Shown: positions 1-8,298, counted from the stretch's first letter. The stretch: DNA of 64,000 nucleotides from Aestuariibius violaceus (GCF_040779325.2 NZ_JBFONT020000001.1:1054001-1118000); one strand, 5' to 3'. A program made the numbers and translations. Notes: generated from the sequence alone by a model not told the origin.

Positions 1-55
1 GCGCCGCAGCGCATCCCCAGAAGAAAAGCGCGATCCAACCCTGCTTGCGTTCCAT
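1..55 (-). CDS. N-terminus of an unidentified protein (cut by window edge)
   Basis: Only the first 18 codons are present, reading MERKQGWIALFFWGCAAA and running off the left edge. The start is supported by a GGAGG ribosome-binding site four bases upstream. The short charged start followed by a hydrophobic run resembles a signal peptide, and the WGC triplet could be a loose lipobox. It follows the PAAR gene on the same strand, so it may belong to the vgrG-PAAR unit as an accessory or effector gene. The function cannot be told from this fragment. Confidence 0.5.
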   Translation of the reverse strand, partial: MERKQGWIALFFWGCAAA

Positions 56-147
56 TTCCGTCCTCCATCGCTTGGATATGGAGGAAGGGTGGACGCGGTC
101 TGATTGCAGGCCGGTTGACGGCCCGCACGCAGGGTGTTGCGCGGGCT

Positions 148-405
148 TTACGGCAGGATCTTGTTGGTCGGCGATCCGCTGACGATCACACCGCCATGGG
201 ACGTGGTCGAGCCCAGATAGGCAATCGGCTTGCCCTGCTCGCTCACCATGCTGGAGCCCAGAACGATCGTCGCCCCGCAGGCGGTCATATCGCCCACCCG
301 CGCGACGGGCTTGTTGTCGCACAGCGAGGTTCCCCCGCTGACGATCATGTTCGGCCCGCAGATCGGGCAGACATGCTTGTCACCAAGCCGTGCGATGGGC
401 AGCAT
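148..405 (-). CDS. PAAR domain protein (type VI secretion spike tip)
   Basis: This 85-residue protein has the compact, Gly-rich PAAR layout: MLPIARLGDKHVCPICG at the start, then VARVGDMTACGATIVLGSS and a GGVIVSGSPTNKILP end. PAAR proteins form the sharp cone that caps the VgrG trimer of the type VI secretion machine and often recruit effectors. The length fits a bare PAAR protein with no fused effector domain. Its ATG overlaps the stop of vgrG by one base (TGATG), so the two are translationally coupled. Any effector is therefore more likely encoded downstream, beyond the window edge. Confidence 0.9.
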   Translation of the reverse strand: MLPIARLGDKHVCPICGPNMIVSGGTSLCDNKPVARVGDMTACGATIVLGSSMVSEQGKPIAYLGSTTSHGGVIVSGSPTNKILP

Positions 406-2465
406 CAGCCCTCATCCTTCTGCGCGAGGCATTCTTCGACCAGCGGCAGGCCCTTGTTGGCCGCGCCCTGCAGCGTCGGCACCTGTGCGCTGCCGCCGCC
501 GCCCATCGACACCATGCCCTTGAGGTTGATCTTCATCGCCTCCAGCGTGATGCCCGACGCGTCGATGGTGATCTTCCCGCCCGGCCCCTTGATCACGAAC
601 TTCTCGAACGCCATCAGCGTGTGCGTCTTGGTATTGTTGGTGATCGACTGGTTGACGTTCAGCGTATAGCGCCCCTTCACCGTCTCTTCCCGGTTGCGGC
701 CGGTCTGGATCAGGTGGTCAGCAAAGATGTCCTGCTTGTGGATGTTGCCCACATAGTGGACGTGGTCCTTGCCGTATTTCTCCTGCTGGTTCTGGGCGAC
801 GTCGTAGATCACGTCGCGGCCCACATTGTGCCGGGCGTCGCGTCCGACGCTTTCGGTGTGGTCCTGGCCGACGGTGATCGATTTGTCGCGTCCGACGCTT
901 TCGGACTGGTCGCGCCCGATCGTCTTGGCGCGGTCGTTCAGGATGTCGATCTGATGGTCCTTCTGACCATGCATATAGATCAGCTCCTGCTCCTTTTCGT
1001 CCTCGAAGGTCAGCTCGTTGAAGCCGCTGCCCTGATGCGTGTCGGTCTTGAAGACGCTCTTCGTCTTGGCCGCCGGCAGCGGGTAGGGGGGATCGTTCCG
1101 CCCGTTATAGACGCAGCCCGTGACCAGCGGCATGTCCGGGTCGCCCTCGATGAATTCGACGACGACCTCCATCCCGATCCGGGGGATGACCATGCCGCCC
1201 CAGCCCTTGCTGGCCCAGTTCTGGCTGACCCGGCAGCGCATCGAATAGTCCTTGTCCAGGTCCCACGGGAAATGGACCAGGATGCGCCCGAACTCATCGC
1301 AATCGATCTCGCCCTCACCGACGACGACAGCGGTCTGCGGACCATGGACGATCGGGCGCGGCGTGACGCGCTGCGGGGCAAGCGGCGTCGCGACCGGCGT
1401 CAGAACATAAGATCCGGTATAGGCGTAGTCGCCGGAACTCGTGCCCGACCCGTAGCCTTCGGATAAATAGGTGTGCGTGGCTTCGAGGCACAGATAGCTC
1501 TCCCCCGTCGCGCCGGCAATCTCGTCGCCGACCAACGCCACGGTCATGCCCGAGCTTAGCGAGGTGCAGTCGCCCAGCGCCCGGTGGCGGCTGTCCTGCG
1601 CCCGCTCCTGATCGGTCCGCAGGGCGGCCACGACCTTGCCGCGGCCCTGTTCCAGGTAATCGCCGGGGAAATCGTAGCTTTCGATCTGGCCCTGCGCATA
1701 GGCCGCGTCGCCCATCCGGTCGACCTCCATCGACGCGGTCGGCGTCTTGAAGTTCCAGTCGGTCAGGCGAATCGCCCCGGTCGTCAGGTTCCGCTCCGGA
1801 TGCCACTCCCAGAAATGCTCGTCTTCGTGGTTGTGGTGCCCGTCCACGCCCTTGAAGGGCCGCTTGTCGCCGGGGATCGGCTTGTGCTCTTCCACCGTGT
1901 CGGTCAGCACCATCGTGTGCGACCCTTCGGCATGGGTGAAGTGGTAGGTGATCCCGAACCGCTCCATCAGCCGGCAGGCGAAGGCCAGATCGCTTTCGCG
2001 GTACTGCACGGTGTATTCGAGCTTGGGATAATCCTTCTTCAGCCGGTTCTCGAGATGCGGATCGCCGAGGCTCGCATAGGGCTCGAACAGCGTCTCGAGG
2101 ATCTCGACCACGCTGACGTCGTGGAAGATCCGTTGGTTACGCCGCCGCCCGGCCAGCCACAGCCAGGGGTTCAGCGTCATGGCATACTGCATGCCGTTCT
2201 CGCCCGAGCCCAGCCAGCGCGCCTGCGTCACGATGCCATCGAAATAGCTCGGGCCATGGTCGTGGCTTTCGATCTCGACCGTCGCATGGGTGCCGATCAG
2301 TGCGTTGAAATCGATGTTGGGATCGGTCGAAAGGGCTTCGACGGTGTAGTCGAAAAGGCCATTCAGACGATCCGTACCGTTCAGTCTTAGAAGGACCAGC
2401 ACGTCCTTGCCCAGCGCAGTCGTCAACTTGCCCAGGCGGGTGTCCTGCTTAAAAATCTTGTTCAT
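405..2465 (-). CDS. vgrG: Type VI secretion tip protein VgrG (TssI)
   Basis: A 686-residue VgrG, the trimeric phage-spike-like needle tip of the type VI secretion system. The N-terminal gp27-like part (about residues 1-380) carries the family signature around FACRLMERFGITYHF. A gp5-like OB-fold region follows, with FPWDLDKDYSMRCRVSQNWA and VVEFIEGDPDMPLVTGCVYN. From about residue 505 there are short VGRD-type beta-helix repeats, and the protein ends in a Gly-rich tail. The length is normal and there is no clear C-terminal effector extension. It is the first gene of a minus-strand unit with PAAR directly behind it. No other tss genes are in view, so this is either the edge of a T6SS cluster or an orphan vgrG island. 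Confidence 0.95.
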   Translation of the reverse strand: MNKIFKQDTRLGKLTTALGKDVLVLLRLNGTDRLNGLFDYTVEALSTDPNIDFNALIGTHATVEIESHDHGPSYFDGIVTQARWLGSGENGMQYAMTLNPWLWLAGRRRNQRIFHDVSVVEILETLFEPYASLGDPHLENRLKKDYPKLEYTVQYRESDLAFACRLMERFGITYHFTHAEGSHTMVLTDTVEEHKPIPGDKRPFKGVDGHHNHEDEHFWEWHPERNLTTGAIRLTDWNFKTPTASMEVDRMGDAAYAQGQIESYDFPGDYLEQGRGKVVAALRTDQERAQDSRHRALGDCTSLSSGMTVALVGDEIAGATGESYLCLEATHTYLSEGYGSGTSSGDYAYTGSYVLTPVATPLAPQRVTPRPIVHGPQTAVVVGEGEIDCDEFGRILVHFPWDLDKDYSMRCRVSQNWASKGWGGMVIPRIGMEVVVEFIEGDPDMPLVTGCVYNGRNDPPYPLPAAKTKSVFKTDTHQGSGFNELTFEDEKEQELIYMHGQKDHQIDILNDRAKTIGRDQSESVGRDKSITVGQDHTESVGRDARHNVGRDVIYDVAQNQQEKYGKDHVHYVGNIHKQDIFADHLIQTGRNREETVKGRYTLNVNQSITNNTKTHTLMAFEKFVIKGPGGKITIDASGITLEAMKINLKGMVSMGGGGSAQVPTLQGAANKGLPLVEECLAQKDEG

Positions 2466-2617
2466 CGAGAGAGTCCTCGGAAAGGAGTCAAAGAAATCTG
2501 CTATAAGTGTAACGCCGCGCCCCCGCGATGCAAGCGCCGCAACGCTATTCAGGGGGCCCGCTGCGACCGTTTGGTGACAAGTGTCTTGAAAGATCCCGTC
2601 CCTTCATGTCAATGCGG

Positions 2618-2632
2618 CGCAACAATATTGCG
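2618..2632. promoter_or_regulatory. Inverted repeat in the leader of the mcl2 operon
   Basis: CGCAA-CAATA-TTGCG, a perfect 5-bp dyad, lies directly upstream of the GAGG ribosome-binding site of the mcl2 gene. Its TTGC half-site resembles the TTTGCAATC motif upstream of ecm and ccr. It may be an operator for a shared regulator or a small leader hairpin; this is inference only. Confidence 0.3.
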
Positions 2633-2640
2633 AGGTCCCC

Positions 2641-3495
2641 ATGCCAGCCCGCCCCTACCGTTCCGCCCTCTACATTCCCGGTGCCAAGGCCCGTGCGCTT
2701 GAAAAGGCCCGCACGCTGCCTGTCGACGCGATACTCTTCGACCTGGAAGATGCCGTCGCCCCGGCCGAGAAAGAGGCGGCCCGCGGCACCCTCCGCGCCG
2801 CGCTGGAAGAGGGCGGCTATGGCGACCGGGCCCGCATCGTGCGGATCAATGCGCTCGACACGCCCTGGGGCGCCGACGACCTGTCCGAGATCGCAAATGA
2901 GAACCCCGACGGGATCCTCCTGCCCAAGGTCGGCAGCGCCAACGATATCGAGACACTGGCCAGAAAGATGGATGCGCTTCCCGGCTATGACGACACGCGG
3001 ATCTGGGCGATGATCGAAACGCCGATCGGCGTCCTCCACGCGCCCGCCATCGCGCGCTCCCGCCGCATGGCGGGCTTCGTCATGGGCACCAACGACCTCG
3101 CCAAGGATCTCCACGCCACCGGCCGCGCCGCGCTGACCACCGCGCTCCAGGCCAGCCTGATCTCGGCCCGCGCCGCCGGGGTCGTGGCCATCGACGGGGT
3201 CTACAATGCCTTCAAGGATACGGGCGGCCTGCGCGCCGAATGCGAAGAGGGGCGTGCCATGGGCTTCGACGGCAAGTCCCTGATCCATCCCGACCAGATC
3301 GCCATCGCCAACGAGGTCTTCGCCCCCACCGACGACGAAATCGACCTCGCCCGCCGCCAGATCGAAGCCTACGAGGAGGCGACCGCCAAGGGCGAAGGCA
3401 TCGCCGTCGTCGATGGCCAGATCGTCGAGAACCTGCATGTCGAAACCGCCAAGGCCACGCTCGCCAAGGCCGACGCGATCGCCCGGGCCGCCTGA
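2641..3495 (+). CDS. mcl2: (3S)-malyl-CoA thioesterase / CoA ester lyase family (Mcl2)
   Basis: A 284-residue HpcH/HpaI-CitE family protein. Visible landmarks are SALYIPGAKARALEKA at the start, the metal/acyl-site stretch LFDLEDAVAP (about 33-42), VRIN (about 67), AMIETPIGVL (about 125) and GFDGKSLIHPDQ near the end. The sequence follows Rhodobacter Mcl2, which hydrolyses (3S)-malyl-CoA to malate and CoA, more closely than the longer Mcl1 lyase. It would complete the ethylmalonyl-CoA pathway by releasing malate. It heads an operon with nnrU, a DUF1737 gene and mesaconyl-CoA hydratase; its stop overlaps the next start by one base. A GAGG site precedes the ATG. Confidence 0.88.
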   Translation: MPARPYRSALYIPGAKARALEKARTLPVDAILFDLEDAVAPAEKEAARGTLRAALEEGGYGDRARIVRINALDTPWGADDLSEIANENPDGILLPKVGSANDIETLARKMDALPGYDDTRIWAMIETPIGVLHAPAIARSRRMAGFVMGTNDLAKDLHATGRAALTTALQASLISARAAGVVAIDGVYNAFKDTGGLRAECEEGRAMGFDGKSLIHPDQIAIANEVFAPTDDEIDLARRQIEAYEEATAKGEGIAVVDGQIVENLHVETAKATLAKADAIARAA

Positions 3496-4046
3496 TGGGA
3501 TACTTACTGCTGATCGTCGGCGTCGCCCTTTGGGCTGCCGCCCATTTCTTCAAGCGCTATGCGCCCGACCGCCGTGCTGCAATGGGCGAGGCCGGCAAAG
3601 GCGCCGTCACCGCGGCCCTCGCGCTCGCCATCCTCGCGATGATCTTCGGCTACCGCTGGGCCGACCCGATCTTCCTCTGGCAGCTGCCGTCCTGGGCGGT
3701 CCACCTCAATAACCTGCTGATGCTGATCGCCTTCTACCTCTTCGCCGCCTCCGGCGCGAAATCCCGCGTCACCCGCACCATCCGCCACCCGCAGCTCACC
3801 GGGTTCATCATCTTCACCGCCGCCCACCTGCTGGTAAACGGCGACCTCCCCTCGCTGATCCTTTTCGGCGGCCTCCTACTCTGGGCCACAGCCGAAATCG
3901 TGGTCCTCAACCGCGAGACCGCGTGGGAGCGTCCGCCGATCGCCCCAATCCGCAAGGAAATCACCACCCCCATCGCCGCTCTGGTCGTCTTCGCCGTGGT
4001 TGCCCTGCTCCACGGCTGGCTCGGCCCCTGGCCGTTCGGAGGCTGA
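3495..4046 (+). CDS. NnrU family membrane protein
   Basis: A 183-residue integral membrane protein with about five or six hydrophobic segments, for example GYLLLIVGVALWAAAHFF at the N-terminus. It has the NnrU-type conserved TIRHPQLTGFIIFTAAHLLVNGD (about 98-120), which resembles isoprenylcysteine-methyltransferase-like folds. NnrU was first noticed near nitric oxide reduction genes, but here no denitrification gene is nearby. The ATG overlaps the stop of mcl2 (TGATG), so translation is coupled. Its role next to the malyl-CoA enzymes is unknown. Confidence 0.82.
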   Translation: MGYLLLIVGVALWAAAHFFKRYAPDRRAAMGEAGKGAVTAALALAILAMIFGYRWADPIFLWQLPSWAVHLNNLLMLIAFYLFAASGAKSRVTRTIRHPQLTGFIIFTAAHLLVNGDLPSLILFGGLLLWATAEIVVLNRETAWERPPIAPIRKEITTPIAALVVFAVVALLHGWLGPWPFGG

Positions 4047-4047
4047 C

Positions 4048-4254
4048 ATGCCCACGCTCTACCGCTTCCTCACCCACGACGACACGTCCGAGTTCTGCCA
4101 CAAGGTCACCCAGGCCCTCGACAAGGGCTGGCAGCTCCACGGCAACCCGACCTACGCCTTCGATCAGGCCAACGGCGTCATGCGCTGCGGCCAGGCGGTG
4201 ACCAAGCACGTCACCGCCGCCTATTCCCCCGACATGAAACTCGGCGACCAATGA
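4048..4254 (+). CDS. DUF1737 domain small protein
   Basis: A 68-residue soluble protein starting MPTLYRFLTHDDTSEFCHKV and containing KGWQLHGNPTYAF, the typical DUF1737 pattern. The ATG lies one base past the stop of nnrU. An in-frame upstream ATG at 4000 would fall inside nnrU and has no ribosome-binding site. The 3' end overlaps the next start as ATGA. Small proteins of this kind often sit beside metabolic enzymes in Rhodobacteraceae; no function is known to me. Confidence 0.8.
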   Translation: MPTLYRFLTHDDTSEFCHKVTQALDKGWQLHGNPTYAFDQANGVMRCGQAVTKHVTAAYSPDMKLGDQ

Positions 4255-5276
4255 CCAAAACCAATCCCGGCCGCTTCTTCGAGGATTACCGCCTGGGAGA
4301 GACCATAACCCACGCCGTCCCCCGCACCCTCTCGGGCGGGGAACGCGCGCTCTACCACGCGCTCTACCCGGCCCGCCACGCGCTCCATTCCTCGGATGCG
4401 TTCGCGCAGCGCTGCGGCCTGCCGCAAAGCCCGCTCGACGACCTGATCGTCTTCCACACCGTCTTCGGCAAAACCGTCCCCGACATCTCCCTCAACGCCG
4501 TCGCCAATCTCGGCTATGCCGAAGGGCGGTTCCTCAGGCCCGTCTATCCCGGGACCACCCTCCGCTCCGTCTCCGAGGTGATCGGGCTGAAGCAGAATTC
4601 CAACGGCAAGTCCGGCGTCGTCTGGGTCCGCACGACGGGGCTGGACGAGGCCGACACCCCCGTCCTCAACTACGTGCGCTGGGTCATGGTCCGCAAATCC
4701 GACCCCGACGCTCCCGCCCCCGAAACCACCATCCCCGACCTCGCCGACCACGTGGCCCCCAATGCCCTGACCCTCCCCGACGGCCTCACCTTCGACCGCT
4801 ACGACACCGCCCTCGCCGGAGAGCCCCACCGCGCCGCCGACTACCAGATCGGCGAAATCATCGACCATGTCGACGGCGTCACGGTTGAAGAGGCCGAACA
4901 CATGATGGCCACCCGCCTCTGGCAGAACACCGCCAAGGTCCATTTCGACGCCACGAACCGAGAGGACGGCAAGCGCCTGATCTATGGCGGCCACGTCATC
5001 AGCCTGGCGCGTGCGCTCTCCTTCAATGGCCTCGCCAACGCGCAGATGATCCTCGCCATCAATGCCGGCGCCCACGCCAATCCTTGCTTCGCGGGCGACA
5101 CTGTCCGCGCCTGGTCCGAGGTCCTGGACAAGGCCGATCTCGCCCCCGGCCTCACCGCCCTCCGCCTCCGCCTCGTCGCGACCAAGGGGGCGCCGGGTGC
5201 CCTGCGCGGGGACGACGGCAAGTACCTCGCGGACGTCCTGCTCGACCTTGATTACTGGGCGCTCATGCCTGCCTAG
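4251..5276 (+). CDS. mch: Mesaconyl-CoA hydratase (beta-methylmalyl-CoA dehydratase)
   Basis: A 341-residue double hot-dog (MaoC-like) hydratase. It tracks Rhodobacter mesaconyl-C1-CoA hydratase through NPGRFFEDYRLGETI, FGKTVPDISLNAVANLGYAEGRF, YVRWVMVRK and DHVDGVTVEEAEHM-ATRLWQNTAKVHFD. The VHFD segment is where the MaoC hydratase Asp/His pair is expected. The enzyme interconverts mesaconyl-CoA and (2R,3S)-beta-methylmalyl-CoA in the ethylmalonyl-CoA pathway. It is coupled to the DUF1737 gene by an ATGA overlap and shares the operon with mcl2, so two late pathway steps are co-transcribed here. Confidence 0.92.
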   Translation: MTKTNPGRFFEDYRLGETITHAVPRTLSGGERALYHALYPARHALHSSDAFAQRCGLPQSPLDDLIVFHTVFGKTVPDISLNAVANLGYAEGRFLRPVYPGTTLRSVSEVIGLKQNSNGKSGVVWVRTTGLDEADTPVLNYVRWVMVRKSDPDAPAPETTIPDLADHVAPNALTLPDGLTFDRYDTALAGEPHRAADYQIGEIIDHVDGVTVEEAEHMMATRLWQNTAKVHFDATNREDGKRLIYGGHVISLARALSFNGLANAQMILAINAGAHANPCFAGDTVRAWSEVLDKADLAPGLTALRLRLVATKGAPGALRGDDGKYLADVLLDLDYWALMPA

Positions 5277-5424
5277 ACAGCGGGTTCCCTCCACAGATGC
5301 AAAAAAGTCACCCGTGTCCGGCGCGCCACGTTTTAATCTGATTTATGCCGCAAAGTCCCAGAAGGTTGCGCCCGGCCGTGCCAGCGATACGCGGGCGGCC
5401 AAGGGAAAGACGACGGTTTTTGAA

Positions 5425-5715
5425 ATGACGGCATTCGACAACGAAGAAAGATCGCCAAAATCCTACGGCACAGCGATCATCCTGTGTGGGATCTTCGGCG
5501 TCGTCGGTATTCATCATTTCTATCTCGAAGATTACCTGCATGGTGCGGTGGATCTGGGCCTGCTTATCCTAGGCCTCTACCTGCTTTACGGCTTGGGAAG
5601 CCCCATGGGGCTGCTGTTCCTGCTGGTCGACATCCTCCATTCCATGGTGATCTTCTACCTCCTCATCGTGGAGAAGTGGCGCGACGGCCAAGGCCGGCCG
5701 ATCCGGCTTTCCTGA
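5425..5715 (+). CDS. TM2-like small membrane protein
   Basis: A 96-residue protein with a charged N-terminus (MTAFDNEERSPKSYGTA) and two or three hydrophobic segments. The first (IILCGIFGVVGIHHFYLEDY) has the GxHxFY turn of TM2 domains; the second is VDLGLLILGLYLLYGLG and a third covers LLFLLVDILHSMVIFYLLI. The ATG was chosen because upstream in-frame starts lie inside mch. It is followed 31 bases later by a second TM2 gene, probably from one transcript. Molecular function is unknown. Confidence 0.7.
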   Translation: MTAFDNEERSPKSYGTAIILCGIFGVVGIHHFYLEDYLHGAVDLGLLILGLYLLYGLGSPMGLLFLLVDILHSMVIFYLLIVEKWRDGQGRPIRLS

Positions 5716-5746
5716 TTGAAACCCCAGTAATCAAAGGGACATAACC

Positions 5747-5980
5747 ATGACAGCAACGACCGATATGGGCGCCGTTTCCGAAAAGAAATTCGTGCCCGCA
5801 GTCCTTCTCTGCTTCTTCCTTGGCAGTTTCGGTGTCCACCGCTTCTACCTCGGCAAGATCGGCACCGGCCTCCTGATGCTCGTGACCCTCGGCGGTCTCG
5901 GCATCTGGACCCTGATCGACTTCGTCCGCCTCATCATCGGCTCGATGGGCGACAAGGAAGGCCTGCCGCTGGCGCGCTAA
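5747..5980 (+). CDS. TM2 domain-containing protein
   Basis: A 77-residue protein with the complete TM2 signature: VLLCFFLGSFGVHRFYLGKIGTGLLMLVTLGGLGIWTLIDF, with helix, GxHRFYLG turn and second helix. An AAAGGGA ribosome-binding site precedes the ATG. TM2 proteins are small two-helix membrane proteins of unclear role that appear beside many unrelated genes. It sits just after a related TM2-like gene and before a terminator-like hairpin. Confidence 0.87.
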   Translation: MTATTDMGAVSEKKFVPAVLLCFFLGSFGVHRFYLGKIGTGLLMLVTLGGLGIWTLIDFVRLIIGSMGDKEGLPLAR

Positions 5981-5991
5981 GGCTTTCTTTA

Positions 5992-6016
5992 GAGGCGCGC
6001 TACCGATGCGCGCCTC
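5992..6016 (+). terminator. Stem-loop after the TM2 genes
   Basis: GAGGCGCGC-taccgat-GCGCGCCTC forms a perfect 9-bp GC stem starting 11 bases after the TM2 stop. There is no clear T-run after it on the plus strand, so it is an atypical terminator or an mRNA 3'-end stabiliser. Confidence 0.6.
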
Positions 6017-6065
6017 GCCGCTATCACCACCCCGCCCGGCGCTACCTGACCTCTCCAATCTTGTC

Positions 6066-6126
6066 ATCCTCGGACTTGATCCGAAGATCTCCCCAGCTCA
6101 ACGAGATCCCCGGTCAAGCCGGGGAT
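6066..6126. repeat. REP-like palindrome doublet between convergent genes
   Basis: Two consecutive imperfect palindromes occur: ATCCTCGGACTTGATCCGAAGAT (6066-6089), then ATCCCCGGTCAAGCCGGGGAT (6106-6126). The wording TCATCCTCGGxCTTGATCCGA matches, from memory, a palindromic repeat scattered through many alphaproteobacterial genomes. It lies between the ends of a plus-strand TM2 gene and a minus-strand SDR gene, the usual place for REP elements. Confidence 0.6.
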
Positions 6127-6134
6127 AACGCTCC

Positions 6135-7103
6135 TCACCCGATCACCAACCCAAGCAGAAACGCCAGCGCAGGCACCCCGAAGAACACGACCTTCCGTGC
6201 CAGATCGGCATCGACGATCCATCCGTCGCTCGATGCGCGGTCCCCGAACCGTCCATCGGCGGTCGCTGGATGCTCCGCCGGGGTCTCGAGGTTGTCCTCG
6301 CGGTCCCCGGGCTCCGCCTCGTCCGATTTCTGCGTCTCCACGCCGTCCTCGGCCAGCTTCTTGTCGAGCCACGCGGGCAGCACCATCGTCCCGAAAACCA
6401 GCTGCATCACCGATTTGCCGACGAAGATCTCCCGCGCGTCGCCTTCCGCCGCTTTCATCACCGCCTTCGCCGCCAGCTCAGGCGTGTAGATCGGCGGTGC
6501 GGGCTGCGGCTTTTTCTTCATCCGGTTCCGTGCCCAGGTGAATTGCGGGGTGTTCACCGCGGGCAGCTGCACCAGTGCCAGCGACACGCCGCTTTTCTCC
6601 CGCATCAGCTCCGACGCGATCGACCCGGTGAACCCGTTGATCGCATGCTTCGCCGCGCAATAGGCCGACTGGAACGGCACCGGGCGATAGGCGAGGCCCG
6701 AGCCGATGTTGACGATCCGTCCCCGCTCCATCACGCGCAAGGCCGCGCGGGTGCCGTTGACCTGACCCATGAAGGTCGCGGCCACGATCTGCTCGAACTC
6801 CTCCGGCGGCATCTCGCGGAAGGGTGAAAAGGCCGTCAGCATGGCCGAATTCACCCAGACCGACGGCACGCCCAAGGTCTCCACGACCTCCTTGGCAAAC
6901 CCCTCCATCGCGGCCGCATCCGCCACATCGACCGACGTCGCCAGCAACCGCTCCGCGCCGATCTCCTCGCGCATGGCCGCCAGCCGCTCTTCCCCGCGGG
7001 CGCAAACGGCCACCTTGTAGCCCTTGTCCAGCAGTGCCGAAACGACGGCCCGCCCGACCCCCGCGCTGCCGCCTGCCACCACCGCTACCCGATCTTTCGC
7101 CAT
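6135..7103 (-). CDS. SDR family oxidoreductase with C-terminal membrane anchor
   Basis: A 322-residue short-chain dehydrogenase/reductase. The N-terminus has the Rossmann motif VVAGGSAGVGRAVV (TGxxxGxG-like) and the catalytic residues are visible as a Ser region (NIGSGLAYRP) and YCAAKHAINGF (YxxxK). About 70 residues beyond the usual SDR core end in a hydrophobic helix (VFFGVPALAFLLGLVIG), suggesting a tail anchor in the inner membrane. The start at MAKDRVAVVAGG is preceded by GGAGAGGTGG; longer in-frame starts run into repeat DNA. The substrate is unknown; membrane-tethered SDRs often act on lipids or steroid-like compounds. Confidence 0.85.
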   Translation of the reverse strand: MAKDRVAVVAGGSAGVGRAVVSALLDKGYKVAVCARGEERLAAMREEIGAERLLATSVDVADAAAMEGFAKEVVETLGVPSVWVNSAMLTAFSPFREMPPEEFEQIVAATFMGQVNGTRAALRVMERGRIVNIGSGLAYRPVPFQSAYCAAKHAINGFTGSIASELMREKSGVSLALVQLPAVNTPQFTWARNRMKKKPQPAPPIYTPELAAKAVMKAAEGDAREIFVGKSVMQLVFGTMVLPAWLDKKLAEDGVETQKSDEAEPGDREDNLETPAEHPATADGRFGDRASSDGWIVDADLARKVVFFGVPALAFLLGLVIG

Positions 7104-7532
7104 GCCACCTCTCCATCTTGGTTGACCGCAAACAGATGGCGAAAGGCCGCAGTTCCCGGCCGGCACGATGTCGGCGAAAATCAACGATCCGCTATCCGGG
7201 GCGACCAGTGTTTCCGCCCGTTGCGCGCCGAAACCTCCGCCCGCCCGGTTAACGATGGCATTTCCACCCCCGATGTCCGACAGAAGTCCGACGGAATGCC
7301 GACCGATCGCCGACAGGGCGAAACGCCTATTAACCAAGGAAATCCAGCCGATTCGCGCGGTTTCCCCGTTGCCGGGCCAAACCCCCGCCGACCGCTCCGT
7401 TAACGAACGTGATCACAAGCGCCGGATTCTCCCGCCGCGACGCCATGCCCCCCGTGACAACTGGCTGGAATTGTTCCAGGTAAGGGCAGCCAGCGCGGAG
7501 CCTACCTGCCGCGCGCAGCGAAGGGATGATCC
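7104..7532. other. 429-bp intergenic region between divergent SDR and sdhC
   Basis: No gene is recognisable here. It must hold the promoters of both the SDR gene and the sdh operon. It contains a repeat shared with 61969-62050 and an isolated CGCTCCGTTAACGA at 7394-7407 that is identical to part of that distant copy. Confidence 0.6.
7212..7302. repeat. Dispersed intergenic repeat, copy 1
   Basis: TTTC-CG-CCCGTTGCGCGCC and the following bases through GTTAACGA align to 61969-62014 at roughly 80% by eye. After a variable spacer, GTCCGACGGAATGCCGACC (7287-7305 region) aligns to the matching stretch at about 62036-62054. Both copies lie in long non-coding gaps, so this is a dispersed non-coding repeat and not a gene relic I can identify. 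Confidence 0.55.
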
Positions 7533-7916
7533 ATGGCCGACGTGAACCGGGGCAACCGCCCGCTCTCTCCGCACCTGACGATCTACAAGCCGCAGATGAC
7601 CTCGATGACCTCGATCTTCGTGCGCCTGACCGGCAACGCCCTGATCGTCGCCGCGCTGATGATCGTCTGGTGGTTTCTCGCCGCGGCGACCGGCCCGGAA
7701 GCCTTTGAAACCGCTGACGCTTTCGTCCGCTCCTGGTTCGGCGATCTGGTCCTGTTCCTGTCGGTCTGGGCGCTCTGGTACCACCTCCTGGGCGGTCTGC
7801 GGCACCTGATCTGGGACAGCGGCTATGGCCTCGACCTCGAGACGTCCTACACCATGGGCTATGTGATGATCATCGGCTCGGTCCTGCTCACCATCTTCAC
7901 CGCCATCGTCGTCTAA
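7533..7916 (+). CDS. sdhC: Succinate dehydrogenase cytochrome b556 subunit SdhC
   Basis: A 127-residue membrane anchor of complex II. The N-terminal NRGNRPLSPHLTIYKPQ is the classic SdhC signature, followed by three transmembrane helices. The haem ligand motif is visible as WYHLLGGLRHLIWD (HxxxGxRHLxxD, about residues 83-97). With SdhD it binds haem b and ubiquinone and passes electrons from succinate to the quinone pool in the inner membrane. It opens the sdh operon; sdhD starts 10 bases after its stop. Confidence 0.96.
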   Translation: MADVNRGNRPLSPHLTIYKPQMTSMTSIFVRLTGNALIVAALMIVWWFLAAATGPEAFETADAFVRSWFGDLVLFLSVWALWYHLLGGLRHLIWDSGYGLDLETSYTMGYVMIIGSVLLTIFTAIVV

Positions 7917-7926
7917 GGAGCCTGAC

Positions 7927-8298
7927 ATGTCCTTCATGACCGACCGCAAACGCGCCATCGGCCTCGGCTCCGCCAAGACGGGGACGGACCATCACTGGTC
8001 GATGATGGTCTCATCGGCCGCGCTTCTGATCCTGATGCCGCTCTTCCTCTTCACCTTCGGCTATGCCCTTGGAAAACCTTACGAAGAGGTCATCGCCTAT
8101 TACAGCCAGCCGCTGCCCGCCCTCATCGCCGCGCTCACCTTCGGCGTCGGCCTCTACCACTTCAAGGGCGGCGTTCAGGTCCTGATCGAGGACTATACCG
8201 CAGGCTTCACCCGCAAGCTCCTCATCGTTGTGATGAGCTGTATCAGCATCGCGCTTGCCGCGGCCGGCATCTTTGCCGTGGCCCGCATCGCGATCTAG
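7927..8298 (+). CDS. sdhD: Succinate dehydrogenase hydrophobic anchor subunit SdhD
   Basis: A 123-residue protein with three hydrophobic helices and the SdhD-type LYHFKGGVQVLIEDY (about 77-91), which carries the conserved His and the Asp-Tyr near the quinone site. It forms the second half of the membrane anchor of complex II. A TAAGGAG ribosome-binding site lies between sdhC and its ATG. Length and position, between sdhC and sdhA, are standard. Confidence 0.95.
   Translation: MSFMTDRKRAIGLGSAKTGTDHHWSMMVSSAALLILMPLFLFTFGYALGKPYEEVIAYYSQPLPALIAALTFGVGLYHFKGGVQVLIEDYTAGFTRKLLIVVMSCISIALAAAGIFAVARIAI

Noticed and set aside
7394..7407. GTTAACG motifs upstream of sdhC as CtrA boxes
   Set aside because: Only single TTAA half-sites are present without a second TTAA at 7-bp spacing; they are better explained as part of the dispersed repeat.
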